Positions 16,108 through 24,555 of a stretch of 64,000 nt of DNA are shown here, in pieces. This DNA comes from Streptomyces sp. HUAS 15-9. GTDB lineage: Bacteria > Actinomycetota > Actinomycetes > Streptomycetales > Streptomycetaceae. The translations under genes and the position numbers were made by a program. The notes beneath the pieces are model-generated. The model saw only the letters and a list, made by a program, of their open reading frames with translations. It was not told where the DNA came from and made no database searches. Location: positions 992,001 through 1,056,000 of the forward strand of contig NZ_CP106798.1 in the NCBI RefSeq assembly GCF_025642155.1. Reading direction: 5' to 3'. The number at the start of each line of letters is the position of its first letter. The first letter of the stretch is position 1.

Positions 16108-16358
16108 TCCCGTTCGAGCGCGGACCGAGGCACAGTGGAAAGAGGAGCGGCACCGATCCCCCGCGGTGTCGCTCCGCCCGTGCGCGCCCCGCCCGGCCGG
16201 CGGGGCGCGAGTACTGTACGGCGCACCTCACCTGTTCCGCGGCGGCGGCCCGGTCCGGCCGGACGTCCGCCGAGGCCGAACGGCCCTTGCACGACGGCCG
16301 ACCGTCCGGCTGCAATGACCTGACAGAGCCCGCCCGTGGCTTCCGGAGACGCAGAGAC

Positions 16359-16850
16359 GTGAGTGACACATCCCGACCCAACGTACTTCCCGCCGACCAC
16401 GCCCCGTCGGCGGCCGGAAGGCCTCACCGGAGCGTCGAGATCGGCCGTGCCGAGGCACTGCGCCTGCTGGGCAGCGTCTCGCTGGGGAGAGTCGTGTTCA
16501 CCCGGCACGCGCTGCCGACCGTCCGCCCGGTCAACCACGTTCTGATGGACGGCGACATCGTCATCCGCACCCATGAGGGAGCCGCCCTGACCTCGCACGC
16601 CCGGCAGGGTGAGGGCTCGGGCGTCGTCGTCGCCTACGAGGCCGACACCATCGACCCGGACACCCACCTCGGCTGGAGCGTGGTGGTCACGGGCTACGCG
16701 CAGCTGGTGACCGACCCGGAGCAGCTGATCCGCTACCGGGCGCTGCTGCGCCCCTGGGTGGAACAGACCATGGACTACGCGGTCCGGATCCGCCCCGATC
16801 TGGTCACAGGCGTCCGGCTCATCGCCGACGAGGGGCCGGACGACGTGTGA
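16359..16850 (+). CDS. Pyridoxamine 5'-phosphate oxidase-fold protein
   Basis: The 163-residue protein from the GTG at 16359 has the split-barrel flavin-binding motifs SVSLGRVVFTRHALPTVRPVNHVL, SGVVVAYEADTID and GWSVVVTGYAQLVTDPEQL, ending IRPDLVTGVRL. Members bind FMN, F420 or haem and are frequent in actinobacterial hypoxia or dormancy regulons. It is divergent from the DevS-like kinase and preceded by the tandem palindromes. It is convergent with and clearly related to the next gene. The specific cofactor is not visible. Confidence 0.85.
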   Translation: MSDTSRPNVLPADHAPSAAGRPHRSVEIGRAEALRLLGSVSLGRVVFTRHALPTVRPVNHVLMDGDIVIRTHEGAALTSHARQGEGSGVVVAYEADTIDPDTHLGWSVVVTGYAQLVTDPEQLIRYRALLRPWVEQTMDYAVRIRPDLVTGVRLIADEGPDDV

Positions 16851-16857
16851 GGGCGAA

Positions 16858-17304
16858 TCAGCCGGTCCGGGGCAGGTCCACTCCGTAGAGGGTGCGGCCG
16901 CCGACCAGTTCCCTGCCGGTGACCAGCTCCGGCTCGATGCGGACGAAGACCTCCCGCGGCGCGGGCACCCAGGAGCGCGGCCCGCCGCGCATCAGCCGCT
17001 CGTGTTCCGCCGCGTCGGTCACCACCGTGGCCAAACCGGTGACGACCACGCTCCAGCCGGACTGCGCCACCGCGTCGACCTCGTCGGCCTCGAACGCGAC
17101 CACGGTCCCGTCGATCGCCCGCGCCAGTTCCGATGCCGCGGAGGTCCGCAGCACGACCGCACCGTCCGCGTCCAGGGCGAAGTTCACCGGAAGCACGGCG
17201 GGCAGGGCCCGTCGGGTGTGCACGATGCGGCCCACGGGCACCTTCGCCAGCAGCCGCAGGCACTCCTCCCGGCCCAGCTCGCGGAATCCGTCGTTGGGGT
17301 ACAT
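16858..17304 (-). CDS. Pyridoxamine 5'-phosphate oxidase-fold protein
   Basis: The 148-residue split-barrel protein resembles its convergent neighbour: KVPVGRIVHTRRALPAVLPVNFAL, GTVVAFEADEVDAV, GWSVVVTGLATVVTDAAEH and the IEPELVTGREL terminus. The pair probably arose by an old duplication and inversion. A Dev-box-like motif lies about 75 bp upstream of its ATG (17379-17392). An FMN- or F420-dependent reductase role is inferred from the family only. Confidence 0.85.
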   Translation of the reverse strand: MYPNDGFRELGREECLRLLAKVPVGRIVHTRRALPAVLPVNFALDADGAVVLRTSAASELARAIDGTVVAFEADEVDAVAQSGWSVVVTGLATVVTDAAEHERLMRGGPRSWVPAPREVFVRIEPELVTGRELVGGRTLYGVDLPRTG

Positions 17305-17378
17305 CAGCCGTCCCGTCCCTCACCTGATGCAGCGCTACTGCCTCACTTCATCCTCGGCCCGGCAGGCAGCGGGCACGA

Positions 17379-17392
17379 GGGCCATCGGTCCC
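17379..17392. promoter_or_regulatory. Dev-box-like palindrome
   Basis: GGGCCATCGGTCCC matches the two palindromes at 16073-16107 in its GGGCC...CCC arms. It lies about 75 bp upstream of the minus-strand PPOX gene and about 200 bp upstream of the SpoIIE-type gene, so it could serve either. Nothing else was recognised in 17305-17590. Confidence 0.42.
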
Positions 17393-17631
17393 CACCGGGC
17401 CGGAGAACGACCCGGGCCGGTCCTCCGCGTACCACCGGTCGGGCACAGGGGCCCCCATTGGCGGCGGAGCTGTCATGGACGGCATCGCAGGTGGGCAGGT
17501 TCGGGCGTGCTGCGGCCACTTGGCGACATGTCGGTGCGGATGCGCCCGAGTTGCGCTGAGATGGCCCCTCTCATCGTGAGCCGCGGATCGAGGATGAACA
17601 TGAGCGACTTGGCCGAAGTGGTGCCGCCCGG

Positions 17632-19953
17632 TTGCGCCGACGTGGTCGAGGAGGGTGCCGGTGCGGCGCGGGCGAGGCGGCGGGCGGCCCACGCGCGGCG
17701 GCGGGCGGCCCACGCGCGGCGGAGGAGCGCTTCCGCGGGTTACTGGAGGCGGCTCCGGACGCGATGGTGATCGTCGACGACACCGGAACGATCAAACTCG
17801 TCAACGCCCAGACCGAAGCACTCTTCGGCTACCAGCGCGAAGAACTCCTCGGCCGCCCCGTCGAACTCCTCGTCCCCGGCCGCTTCCACGCCCACCACAC
17901 CCAACACCGCAACAACTACGCCCACAACCAGCAGGTACGCCCCATGGGCGCCGGACTCGACCTCTACGGCCTGCGCAAGAACGGCACCGAGTTCCCCGTC
18001 GAGATCAGCCTCAGCCCCCTCGAAACCGCCGACGGCCTCCTCGTCTCCGCCGCCGTCCGCGACGTCAGCGAACGCAAAGCCGCCGAGGAACGTTTCCGCG
18101 GACTGCTGGAGGCGGCTCCGGACGCGATGGTGATCGTCGACGACACCGGAACGATCAAACTCGTCAACGCCCAGACCGAAGCACTCTTCGGCTACCAGCG
18201 CGAAGAACTCCTCGGCCGCCCCGTCGAACTCCTCGTCCCCGGCCGCTTCCACGCCCACCACACCGAACACCGCGACAACTACGCCCACAACCAGCAGGTA
18301 CGCCCCATGGGCGCCGGACTCGACCTCTACGGCCTGCGCAAGGACGGCACCGAGTTCCCCGTCGAGATCAGCCTCAGCCCCCTCGAAACCGCCGACGGCC
18401 TCCTCGTCTCCGCCGCCGTCCGCGACGTCAGCGAACGCAAGGCCGCCGAGGAACGCATCAACGAACTCGCCGCGCTGGTCGAGTCCTCGCAGGACGCGAT
18501 CCTCGCCAAGACCCTCGACGGCCGGATCACGTACTGGAACGCCGCCGCCCAGCGGCTGTACGGGTACACCTCGGCGGAGGCGGTCGGGCGCCATGTGTCG
18601 ATGCTCGCCCCGCCCGATCGGGGGCACGAGATCAGTCAGCTCCTGGAGCGGCTGTGCCGGGGCGAGAAGGTAGAGCACTTCGAGACCCTGCGCCTCACCC
18701 GTTCGGACGCAATGCTGGACGTCGACGTGACCCTGTGGCCCACCCGGGCCCCGGACGGCACGGTGATCGGGGCGTGCGCCATCGTCCGCGACATCAGCGA
18801 CCGCAAGCGCGCCGAGGCGGAACTGACGGAGCTGTACGAGCAGCAGCGGCACATCGCCCTGACCCTGCAGCGCAGCCTCATGGGCACCCCGCCCGCGATA
18901 CCCGGCCTCGCCACCGCGAGCCGCTATCTGCCCGCCACCCAGGGCGCCGGCGTGGGCGGGGACTGGTTCGACCTGATCCCGCTGGGGGCCGGCCGGGTCG
19001 GCGTGCTGATCGGCGACGTGATGGGCCGCGGCCTGGAGGCCGCCGCGGTCATGGGTCAGCTCCGGTCGGCCGCTCACGCCCTGGCCAAGACCGGGATGCA
19101 GCCCCGTCAGCTCATGCAGGCCCTCGACACCGTCGTCGCCGACCTGGGCGTCCCTGACCAACTGGTCACCTGCTGCTATCTGGTCATCGCCGCCGACACC
19201 GGGGAGGTGACCGTCTGTTCCGCGGGCCATCTGCCCGTCCTGGTCACCGTCCCCGGCGAGGGCGTGCAGACACTCCCCGCGCCCGTGAACGCGCCGCTCG
19301 GCGTGGGCGACGTCATCTACGAGCAGTGCCGCACGACGCTCGCGCGCGGCGCCACCCTCGTGCTCTACACGGACGGTCTGATCGAGACTCCCGGTGGTGA
19401 CATCGAGGACCAGCTCACCGAGCTGATCAACACGCTGGACAAGCTCGCGACCGGCTGTCCCGACCTCGAGCTCGTCGCCGACCACGTCCTGGTGACCCTG
19501 CTGCCCGATGCCGACGGGCACGACGACGTCACCCTGCTGCTGACACAGCTGCCGGCGGCCCCGCTGGCCACGGCCGGCACCGACCTGCCCGCGCTGCCGC
19601 AGTCCGTGTCGGCGGGCCGGGACTTCCTCGGCCGTGTGCTCGACGAGTGGGGGCTCACGGAACGGGCGGACGACGCGTGCCTCCTGCTGTCCGAGGTGCT
19701 CACCAATGCCGTACAGCACGCCCAGGGGCCCATCGGACTGCACATCTGCCGGACCGACATCGAACTGACGGTCGAGATCGGTGATCGCAGTCCTCAGCTG
19801 CCCCAGCCCCGCACGGCGGCCGAGGACGCGGAGTCGGGCCGGGGGCTCCTCCTGGTACGGGCCCTCGCCGACGACTGGGGCGTGCGCCCGACGGACGAGG
19901 GCAAGACGACGTGGTTCAGCCTCAAGAGCGTCCGGACGCCCCGGGACAGGTGA
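17632..19953 (+). CDS. PAS-PAS-PAS-SpoIIE phosphatase with HATPase domain
   Basis: This 773-residue signalling protein has two nearly identical PAS domains (about 31-151 and 152-272), a third PAS (to about 395), a PP2C-type SpoIIE domain (GDWFDLIPLGAGRVGVLIGDVMGRG, YTDGLIETPGGD, DGHDDVTLLL) and a C-terminal anti-sigma-factor HATPase (DDACLLLSEVLTNAVQHAQG). Such proteins control sigma factors through anti-sigma antagonists. The PAS frame opens only at TTG 17632, without a ribosome site. An ATG at 17600 with a GAGGA site lies in another frame, reading MSDLAEVVPPGCADVVEEGAG, so a frameshift near 17640-17720 is likely. Confidence 0.85.
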   Translation: MRRRGRGGCRCGAGEAAGGPRAAAGGPRAAEERFRGLLEAAPDAMVIVDDTGTIKLVNAQTEALFGYQREELLGRPVELLVPGRFHAHHTQHRNNYAHNQQVRPMGAGLDLYGLRKNGTEFPVEISLSPLETADGLLVSAAVRDVSERKAAEERFRGLLEAAPDAMVIVDDTGTIKLVNAQTEALFGYQREELLGRPVELLVPGRFHAHHTEHRDNYAHNQQVRPMGAGLDLYGLRKDGTEFPVEISLSPLETADGLLVSAAVRDVSERKAAEERINELAALVESSQDAILAKTLDGRITYWNAAAQRLYGYTSAEAVGRHVSMLAPPDRGHEISQLLERLCRGEKVEHFETLRLTRSDAMLDVDVTLWPTRAPDGTVIGACAIVRDISDRKRAEAELTELYEQQRHIALTLQRSLMGTPPAIPGLATASRYLPATQGAGVGGDWFDLIPLGAGRVGVLIGDVMGRGLEAAAVMGQLRSAAHALAKTGMQPRQLMQALDTVVADLGVPDQLVTCCYLVIAADTGEVTVCSAGHLPVLVTVPGEGVQTLPAPVNAPLGVGDVIYEQCRTTLARGATLVLYTDGLIETPGGDIEDQLTELINTLDKLATGCPDLELVADHVLVTLLPDADGHDDVTLLLTQLPAAPLATAGTDLPALPQSVSAGRDFLGRVLDEWGLTERADDACLLLSEVLTNAVQHAQGPIGLHICRTDIELTVEIGDRSPQLPQPRTAAEDAESGRGLLLVRALADDWGVRPTDEGKTTWFSLKSVRTPRDR
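17676..17717 (+). repeat. Two identical 21-bp repeats at the 5' end of the SpoIIE-type gene
   Basis: Two perfect copies of a 21-bp GC-rich unit lie at 17676-17696 and 17697-17717. In the PAS frame they encode AGGPRAA-type units; in the upstream ATG frame they encode Arg/Ala/His. Being multiples of three they do not themselves shift the frame, but the tract is a plausible site for the indel separating the two frames. Confidence 0.7.
17722..18447 (+). repeat. 363-bp tandem duplication of a PAS domain
   Basis: Copies at 17722-18084 and 18085-18447 are almost identical at DNA level. A handful of substitutions are seen, for example Gln to Glu and Asn to Asp in the HHTQHRNNY / HHTEHRDNY stretch. 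Each unit is 121 codons, so the duplication is in frame and adds one complete PAS domain. Such identity implies a recent event or ongoing gene conversion. Confidence 0.92.
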
Positions 19954-20060
19954 CGATCACCCGCACAAGGTCGATACTTCCGAGAGTAGGCACAGGTCGG
20001 CATCGGTCCTGGGAGAACACGGGCCGGAGGCTTACCTGCCGGGCCCACCAGGAGGTACCG

Positions 20061-21053
20061 ATGAAGATGCTCATCAACGTTCCGGAGACCGTGGTGGCGG
20101 ACGCGCTGCGGGGAATCGCGGCCGCACATCCCGATCTGACCGTCGACGTCGAGAACCGGGTGATCGTACGACGGGACGCCCCCGTGGCCGGGCAGGTGGG
20201 ACTCGTCTCGGGCGGCGGCTCCGGGCACGAGCCGCTGCACGGCGGGTTCGTGGGCCACGGCATGCTCTCGGCCGCCTGTCCCGGCGAGGTGTTCACGTCA
20301 CCCGTGCCGGACCAGATGGCGCGTGCGGCGGCGGCCGTGGACAGCGGGGCCGGCGTGCTGTTCGTCGTGAAGAACTACACCGGCGACGTGCTCAACTTCG
20401 ACATGGCGGCCGAGCTCGCCGAGGACGAGGGGATCCAGGTCGCGAAGGTGCTCGTCAACGACGACGTGGCGGTCACCGACAGCCTCTACACGGCAGGTCG
20501 CCGCGGCACCGGCGCGACGCTGTTCGTGGAGAAGATCGCGGGCGCCGCCGCGGCCGAGGGACAGCCGCTGGAGCGGGTCGAGGCGATCGGGCGCCAGGTC
20601 AACGAGAACTCCCGCAGCTTCGGAGTCGCCCTCAGCGCCTGCACCACCCCGGCCAAGGGCACCCCCACCTTCGACCTGCCGTCCGGCGAGCTGGAGTTGG
20701 GCATCGGCATCCACGGCGAGCCGGGCCGGGAACGCCGGGCGATGATGACCTCCGGCGAGATCGCCGACTTCGCGCTGCACGCGATCCTGGAGGACATGCC
20801 CCCGCGCAACCCCGTCCTCGTCCTGGTCAACGGCATGGGCGCGACCCCGCTCCTGGAGCTGTACGGCTTCAACGCCGAGGTGCAGCGGGTGCTCGGCGAG
20901 CGCGGCGTCACCGTGGCCCGCACGCTCGTCGGCAACTACGTGACCTCCCTGGACATGGCGGGCGCCTCGGTCACCCTGTGCCAGGTCGACGAGGAACTGC
21001 TGCGGCTGTGGGACGCGCCGGTGAAGACCCCGGCCCTGCGCTGGGGCATGTGA
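20061..21053 (+). CDS. dhaK: Dihydroxyacetone kinase subunit DhaK
   Basis: The 330-residue protein carries the substrate-binding signatures SGGGSGHEPLHGGFVGHGML, VKNYTGDVLNFDMA and the hemiaminal-forming histidine in LGIGIHGEPG, which falls at residue 218 as in E. coli DhaK. It binds dihydroxyacetone covalently and passes it phosphate from ADP-bound DhaL. Translation starts at the ATG 11 nt after AGGAGG. dhaL and dhaM follow on the same strand, making the PTS-dependent (phosphoenolpyruvate-driven) type of kinase. Confidence 0.96.
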   Translation: MKMLINVPETVVADALRGIAAAHPDLTVDVENRVIVRRDAPVAGQVGLVSGGGSGHEPLHGGFVGHGMLSAACPGEVFTSPVPDQMARAAAAVDSGAGVLFVVKNYTGDVLNFDMAAELAEDEGIQVAKVLVNDDVAVTDSLYTAGRRGTGATLFVEKIAGAAAAEGQPLERVEAIGRQVNENSRSFGVALSACTTPAKGTPTFDLPSGELELGIGIHGEPGRERRAMMTSGEIADFALHAILEDMPPRNPVLVLVNGMGATPLLELYGFNAEVQRVLGERGVTVARTLVGNYVTSLDMAGASVTLCQVDEELLRLWDAPVKTPALRWGM

Positions 21054-21099
21054 CACGGCGGCAGCGGCGACCAACGTTCCTACCACGCAAGGAGATTCA

Positions 21100-21699
21100 G
21101 TGCTCGACGCCGACTTCTTCCGCCGTTGGATGGTGGCGACCGCCGCGTCCGTCGACCGCGAGGCGGAACGGCTCACCGCTCTCGACTCACCCATCGGGGA
21201 CGCCGACCACGGCAGCAATCTTCAGCGCGGGTTCACCGCCGTGCGGGCGTCGCTGGAGAAGGAGGCGCCGGACACTCCGGGTGCCGTGCTGACCCTCGCC
21301 GGACGCCTGCTGATCTCGACGGTGGGCGGCGCGTCCGGGCCCCTGTACGGCACGCTGCTGCGGCGTACGGGCAAGGCGCTCGGGGATGATTCCGAGGTCA
21401 GTGCCGGGCAGCTGGCCGAGGCGCTGCGGGCGGGCGTGGACGGGGTCATGACCCTCGGGGGCGCCGCGCCCGGCGACAAGACCATGATCGACGCCCTGGT
21501 ACCGGCCGTCGACGCGCTCGGCGACGGTTTCGCCACGGCTCGGGCCGCGGCCGAGGAGGGCGCCGTGGCGACGATCCCGCTGCAGGCCCGCAAGGGCCGG
21601 GCGAGCTATCTCGGCGAGCGCAGCATCGGACACCAGGACCCGGGAGCCACCAGCTCGGCGCTGCTCATCGCCGCGCTCGCGGAGGCCGCAGGTGAGTGA
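21100..21699 (+). CDS. dhaL: Dihydroxyacetone kinase ADP-binding subunit DhaL
   Basis: The 199-residue protein has the nucleotide and magnesium-binding Asp cluster LDSPIGDADHGSNLQRGF, then VGGASGPLYGT, GAAPGDKTMIDAL and the C-terminal YLGERSIGHQDPGATSSALL. These are hallmark DhaL motifs. DhaL keeps ADP bound permanently and is rephosphorylated by DhaM. The GTG start follows AAGGAGA by a short spacer. Its last codons overlap the start of dhaM by 8 nt, so expression is coupled. Confidence 0.95.
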   Translation: MLDADFFRRWMVATAASVDREAERLTALDSPIGDADHGSNLQRGFTAVRASLEKEAPDTPGAVLTLAGRLLISTVGGASGPLYGTLLRRTGKALGDDSEVSAGQLAEALRAGVDGVMTLGGAAPGDKTMIDALVPAVDALGDGFATARAAAEEGAVATIPLQARKGRASYLGERSIGHQDPGATSSALLIAALAEAAGE

Positions 21700-22102
21700 C
21701 GAGAAACTGGTCGGGATCGTGTTGGTGTCGCACAGCGCCGAAGTGGCCTCGTCCGTCGCCGAGCTGGCGAAGGGTCTCGCGGGCGGCGCCGCGGCGGTGC
21801 CCGTCGCGACGGCGGGCGGCACCGAGGGCGGCGGGCTCGGTACCAGCGCCGAGCTGATCCGTGCCGCGGCCGCCGCGGTCGACCGGGGCGCCGGCATCGC
21901 CGTGCTCACCGATCTGGGCAGCGCGGTGCTCACCGTGAAGGCGCTGATCGCGGAGGGCGGCGAACTGCCCGACGGCACACGTCTGGTGGACGCCCCGTTC
22001 GTGGAGGGCGCGGTGGCCGCGGTCGTCACGGCGGCCACCGGGGCCGGCCTCGACGCGGTTCAGGCGGCGGCCACGGAGGCGTACGGCTACCGGAAGGTGT
22101 GA
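21692..22102 (+). CDS. dhaM: PTS-type phosphotransferase subunit DhaM (EIIA domain)
   Basis: The 136-residue protein is a lone mannose-type EIIA domain: IVLVSHSAEVASSVAELA with the phospho-accepting histidine (His14), then GGTEGGGLGTSAELI and LTDLGSAVLTVKAL. It relays phosphate from HPr to DhaL-ADP. The HPr-like and EI-like domains fused in E. coli DhaM are absent, as is common in Gram-positives, so the general PTS must supply HPr. The GTG start overlaps the dhaL end. Confidence 0.94.
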   Translation: MSDEKLVGIVLVSHSAEVASSVAELAKGLAGGAAAVPVATAGGTEGGGLGTSAELIRAAAAAVDRGAGIAVLTDLGSAVLTVKALIAEGGELPDGTRLVDAPFVEGAVAAVVTAATGAGLDAVQAAATEAYGYRKV

Positions 22103-22320
22103 CGCCGGAAGCTCCGGGGGTCTGTCCGGGGCACTGCGCCAGGCGCGGTGAGGCACCGCGAGGGACTTCGTCGGGCCGCCGAGCTCGCCGGACTGCCACC
22201 GACAATCGGCGGCCGATGATCCGGGCGGCAGGGTTCAGCGCGGCCGTGCACACGGCTGTCGAACTCTGCCCGTGCCTCGGCGGCGTGAGCCGCGTGCCCG
22301 TGGACAGCGGCGGGGGTGGT

Positions 22321-23019
22321 TCAGCCGCCCCGTACGAACCGGCCGGCCAGTCGTCGGCCGGTCGCCACGGCCGCCGCATGACTCTCGATGGGCCTGACCC
22401 GGGAGCCCTTGAAGACGATGTAGGTGACGCCCGAGGAAACCCCGCCCCGGCGTGGGTCGGGGCTGATGCCGAGGCCCCGGGCGGTGGCGTACGAGGCCTC
22501 GCCGATGATGCCGCGCGGGCCGGTGTCCCCGACGACGGCGTACTGGACCCGGCCGCGGTAGACGACGGCGACGACGGCACCGCCGCGGACGCCGTGCGCA
22601 CGGAAGTCCCAGACGGCGCTCGGGGCGGGAACCACGATGTACGGCAGGCGTTCGGCGTTCAGATGGCGGCCGTCGGACTGCTGGAAGGCGGTGGCCGCGA
22701 AGAACATCGGATCGGTGCGGCGGTTGCAGTGGACGGTGGACCGCCCGTCGCAGTCGATGTCCATGTCGGCCTTCCAGAACACGGCACCGCGGGTGCCGCA
22801 GACCCGGACGGTGGCGGACGCCCCCTCGTCGGTGCGGTAGCGGCCGCGCGAGACGGGATTGCAGTGCCGCACCCGGGCCAGCAGGTCGGCTGCGCGGACC
22901 AGGCCCACGCCGCGCGCCGGCGGCTCCCGGCGTGGGCCTGCGGAGGCGGGAGCGGGAAGTGACGCCGGGACGAGCAGGACGGCGCCGGCCGCGGCCAGCG
23001 TCAGCGACTGGACACGCAC
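22321..23019 (-). CDS. Secreted glycoside hydrolase family 75 chitosanase
   Basis: The 232-residue protein has a signal peptide (VRVQSLTLAAAGAVLLVPASLPAPASA) and a GH75 core: VFWKADMDIDCDGR, FFAATAFQQSDGRHLNAE, VWDFRAHGVRGG and YAVVGDTGPRGIIGEASYATARGLG. The Asp and Glu of DTGPRGIIGE are nine residues apart, as are the catalytic pair reported for fungal GH75 chitosanase. It should hydrolyse chitosan outside the cell. The GTG at 23019 was chosen because GAGGAGAGG lies upstream; the ATG at 23055 is an alternative. No carbohydrate-binding module is present. Confidence 0.86.
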   Translation of the reverse strand: MRVQSLTLAAAGAVLLVPASLPAPASAGPRREPPARGVGLVRAADLLARVRHCNPVSRGRYRTDEGASATVRVCGTRGAVFWKADMDIDCDGRSTVHCNRRTDPMFFAATAFQQSDGRHLNAERLPYIVVPAPSAVWDFRAHGVRGGAVVAVVYRGRVQYAVVGDTGPRGIIGEASYATARGLGISPDPRRGGVSSGVTYIVFKGSRVRPIESHAAAVATGRRLAGRFVRGG

Positions 23020-23314
23020 GATGCGGAAACCTCTCCTCGGGACGTTGACGGCCACCCGGCCCGATCCGGTACGGGTAAATCTGATGTCCCGTCAATCAAC
23101 GACAGGGGCCGGGGGCCTGAGCCGATGTCGGCCCAGGCCACCCCGGCCACCCGCGTCGGCGCGGGACCAGCGACGACAGCGTTCCGCGCCACAGGCATGA
23201 ACTCCTCTGCCCTCTGCGGGAGTTCAGCCGAGAGGAACCTCAGCATACGTAACTTTCCCGGGTCGTCACCAATGCGGCCGCCCTCTTGCTGCGATCGCAT
23301 CGACGGGGTCATAT

Positions 23315-23326
23315 TGGTCCGGACCT
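23315..23326. promoter_or_regulatory. GGTCCGGACC palindrome, DasR/chitinase-box-like
   Basis: TGGTCCGGACCT contains a 10-bp palindrome and resembles the 12-bp repeats of Streptomyces chitinase promoters and the DasR-responsive element (core TGGTCTAGACCA). It lies 44 bp upstream of the FN3 lipoprotein start and in the divergent region shared with the chitosanase gene, a sensible place for aminosugar control. The rest of 23020-23369 holds no recognised gene. Confidence 0.42.
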
Positions 23327-23369
23327 TTGCTGTCACGGGTCATCATGCCGTCCTCGGGGAGGCAGAGCG

Positions 23370-24362
23370 GTGCGACGCGTTGACGTTCCGCCATACGTGG
23401 CCGCCGCTGTCCTGCTGCTGGTCGCGTCCTGTGGATGGGGCGGTGCGGCCGACGGCGAGAGCGGGCGGATGCCCGGCGCGCCGACGGGCCTCACCGCCAC
23501 GGCCGGAAGCGCCACCAGCGTCCACGTCATGTGGAACGCGGTGACCGACGGCCCCGGCATCCATGCGTACGAGGTGTATCGCGGCACCACGAAGGTCCAC
23601 GAAGTGCCAGGTTCGGAACACATGGTGGACGTCATCAGGCTCAGGCCGTCCACCATGTATGTCTTCACCGTGCGGGCCCGGGACAAGGACGGGCGCCTCG
23701 GCCCGAGCAGCCGGGAGGTCCGCGCGACGACCCCGGCTGTCGTCACGGCGGACCACTCACCGCCGACCCGCCCGCGCGATGCGGCGGGCCGCACGGTCGC
23801 CGCCCGGGCGGTCCAGCTGTCCTGGGCGGCGTCGGCGGACGACCGGGCGGTGGTCTCGTACGACGTCTACCAGGGCACGACGAGGATCCACAGCGTCGGC
23901 GGCGGCCAGACCGCGACGGTCGTCACCGGGCTGCGCCCCGCGACCCACTACACCTTCACCGTCCGCGCCCGTGACGCCGCCGACAACCTCTCCCCGGCGA
24001 GCGCCCCGGTCCGGCTCACCACACCGGGCACCGACGACGGCCGGAACACGGCACCCACCGGATTCCGTGCGACGACCCACCGTGCCGACGGCGCGTACTA
24101 CATCGACCTGTCCTGGCTCCCGCCCCGCACGGACGGGGTGATCACGGAGTACCAGATCCGACTCGACGGCAGCCCGGCGACGTCCCTGGTCTGGGGCGGT
24201 ACACCGCCGCGGGGCCGGGCGAGGTACAGCTTCTACGCGGGTCGGGACGCCGGGGCCATCCACCGGGTGCGGATCCGGGCGCGGCTGCCGGACGGTACGT
24301 GGGGCGGGTTCTCCGCGGAGCGGACGGTGACGACGGGGGCGCGCGGCGGCGCCGGGTCCTGA
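23370..24362 (+). CDS. Fibronectin type III repeat lipoprotein
   Basis: The 330-residue protein from the GTG at 23370 (GGGGAGG site 8 nt upstream) starts with a lipoprotein signal ending in LLLVASC. Two well-formed FN3 domains follow (GLTATAGSATSVHVMWNAVTD..., and SPPTRPRDAAGRTVAARAVQLSWAASADD...), then a third, more divergent beta domain (APTGFRATTHRAD...). No catalytic domain is present, so it is probably a surface or polysaccharide-binding accessory protein. It is divergent from the chitosanase with a DasR-like site between them, suggesting co-function in chitosan use. Confidence 0.8.
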   Translation: MRRVDVPPYVAAAVLLLVASCGWGGAADGESGRMPGAPTGLTATAGSATSVHVMWNAVTDGPGIHAYEVYRGTTKVHEVPGSEHMVDVIRLRPSTMYVFTVRARDKDGRLGPSSREVRATTPAVVTADHSPPTRPRDAAGRTVAARAVQLSWAASADDRAVVSYDVYQGTTRIHSVGGGQTATVVTGLRPATHYTFTVRARDAADNLSPASAPVRLTTPGTDDGRNTAPTGFRATTHRADGAYYIDLSWLPPRTDGVITEYQIRLDGSPATSLVWGGTPPRGRARYSFYAGRDAGAIHRVRIRARLPDGTWGGFSAERTVTTGARGGAGS

Positions 24363-24555
24363 CGGCGGAAGGCCCGCAGGCGTCCTCGGCCACCGCGCCC
24401 ACCCCCTGACGGAGGCATCCGTCACCCGGTCGGGGGCGGTCCGCATGCGGGACGGGCCCGGGGCGCATTGGCTACTGACGAGGCAGCACGGGCGTTTCCC
24501 GACCCTCGGCGGCGCATGGGACGTTCCGCCGACCGTGCCGCCGGAGGGCAGCCCA

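Noticed and set aside
17740..19743. 667-residue minus-strand frame opposite the PAS-SpoIIE gene
   Set aside because: The protein is repetitive antisense of the PAS duplication and has no recognisable domain.
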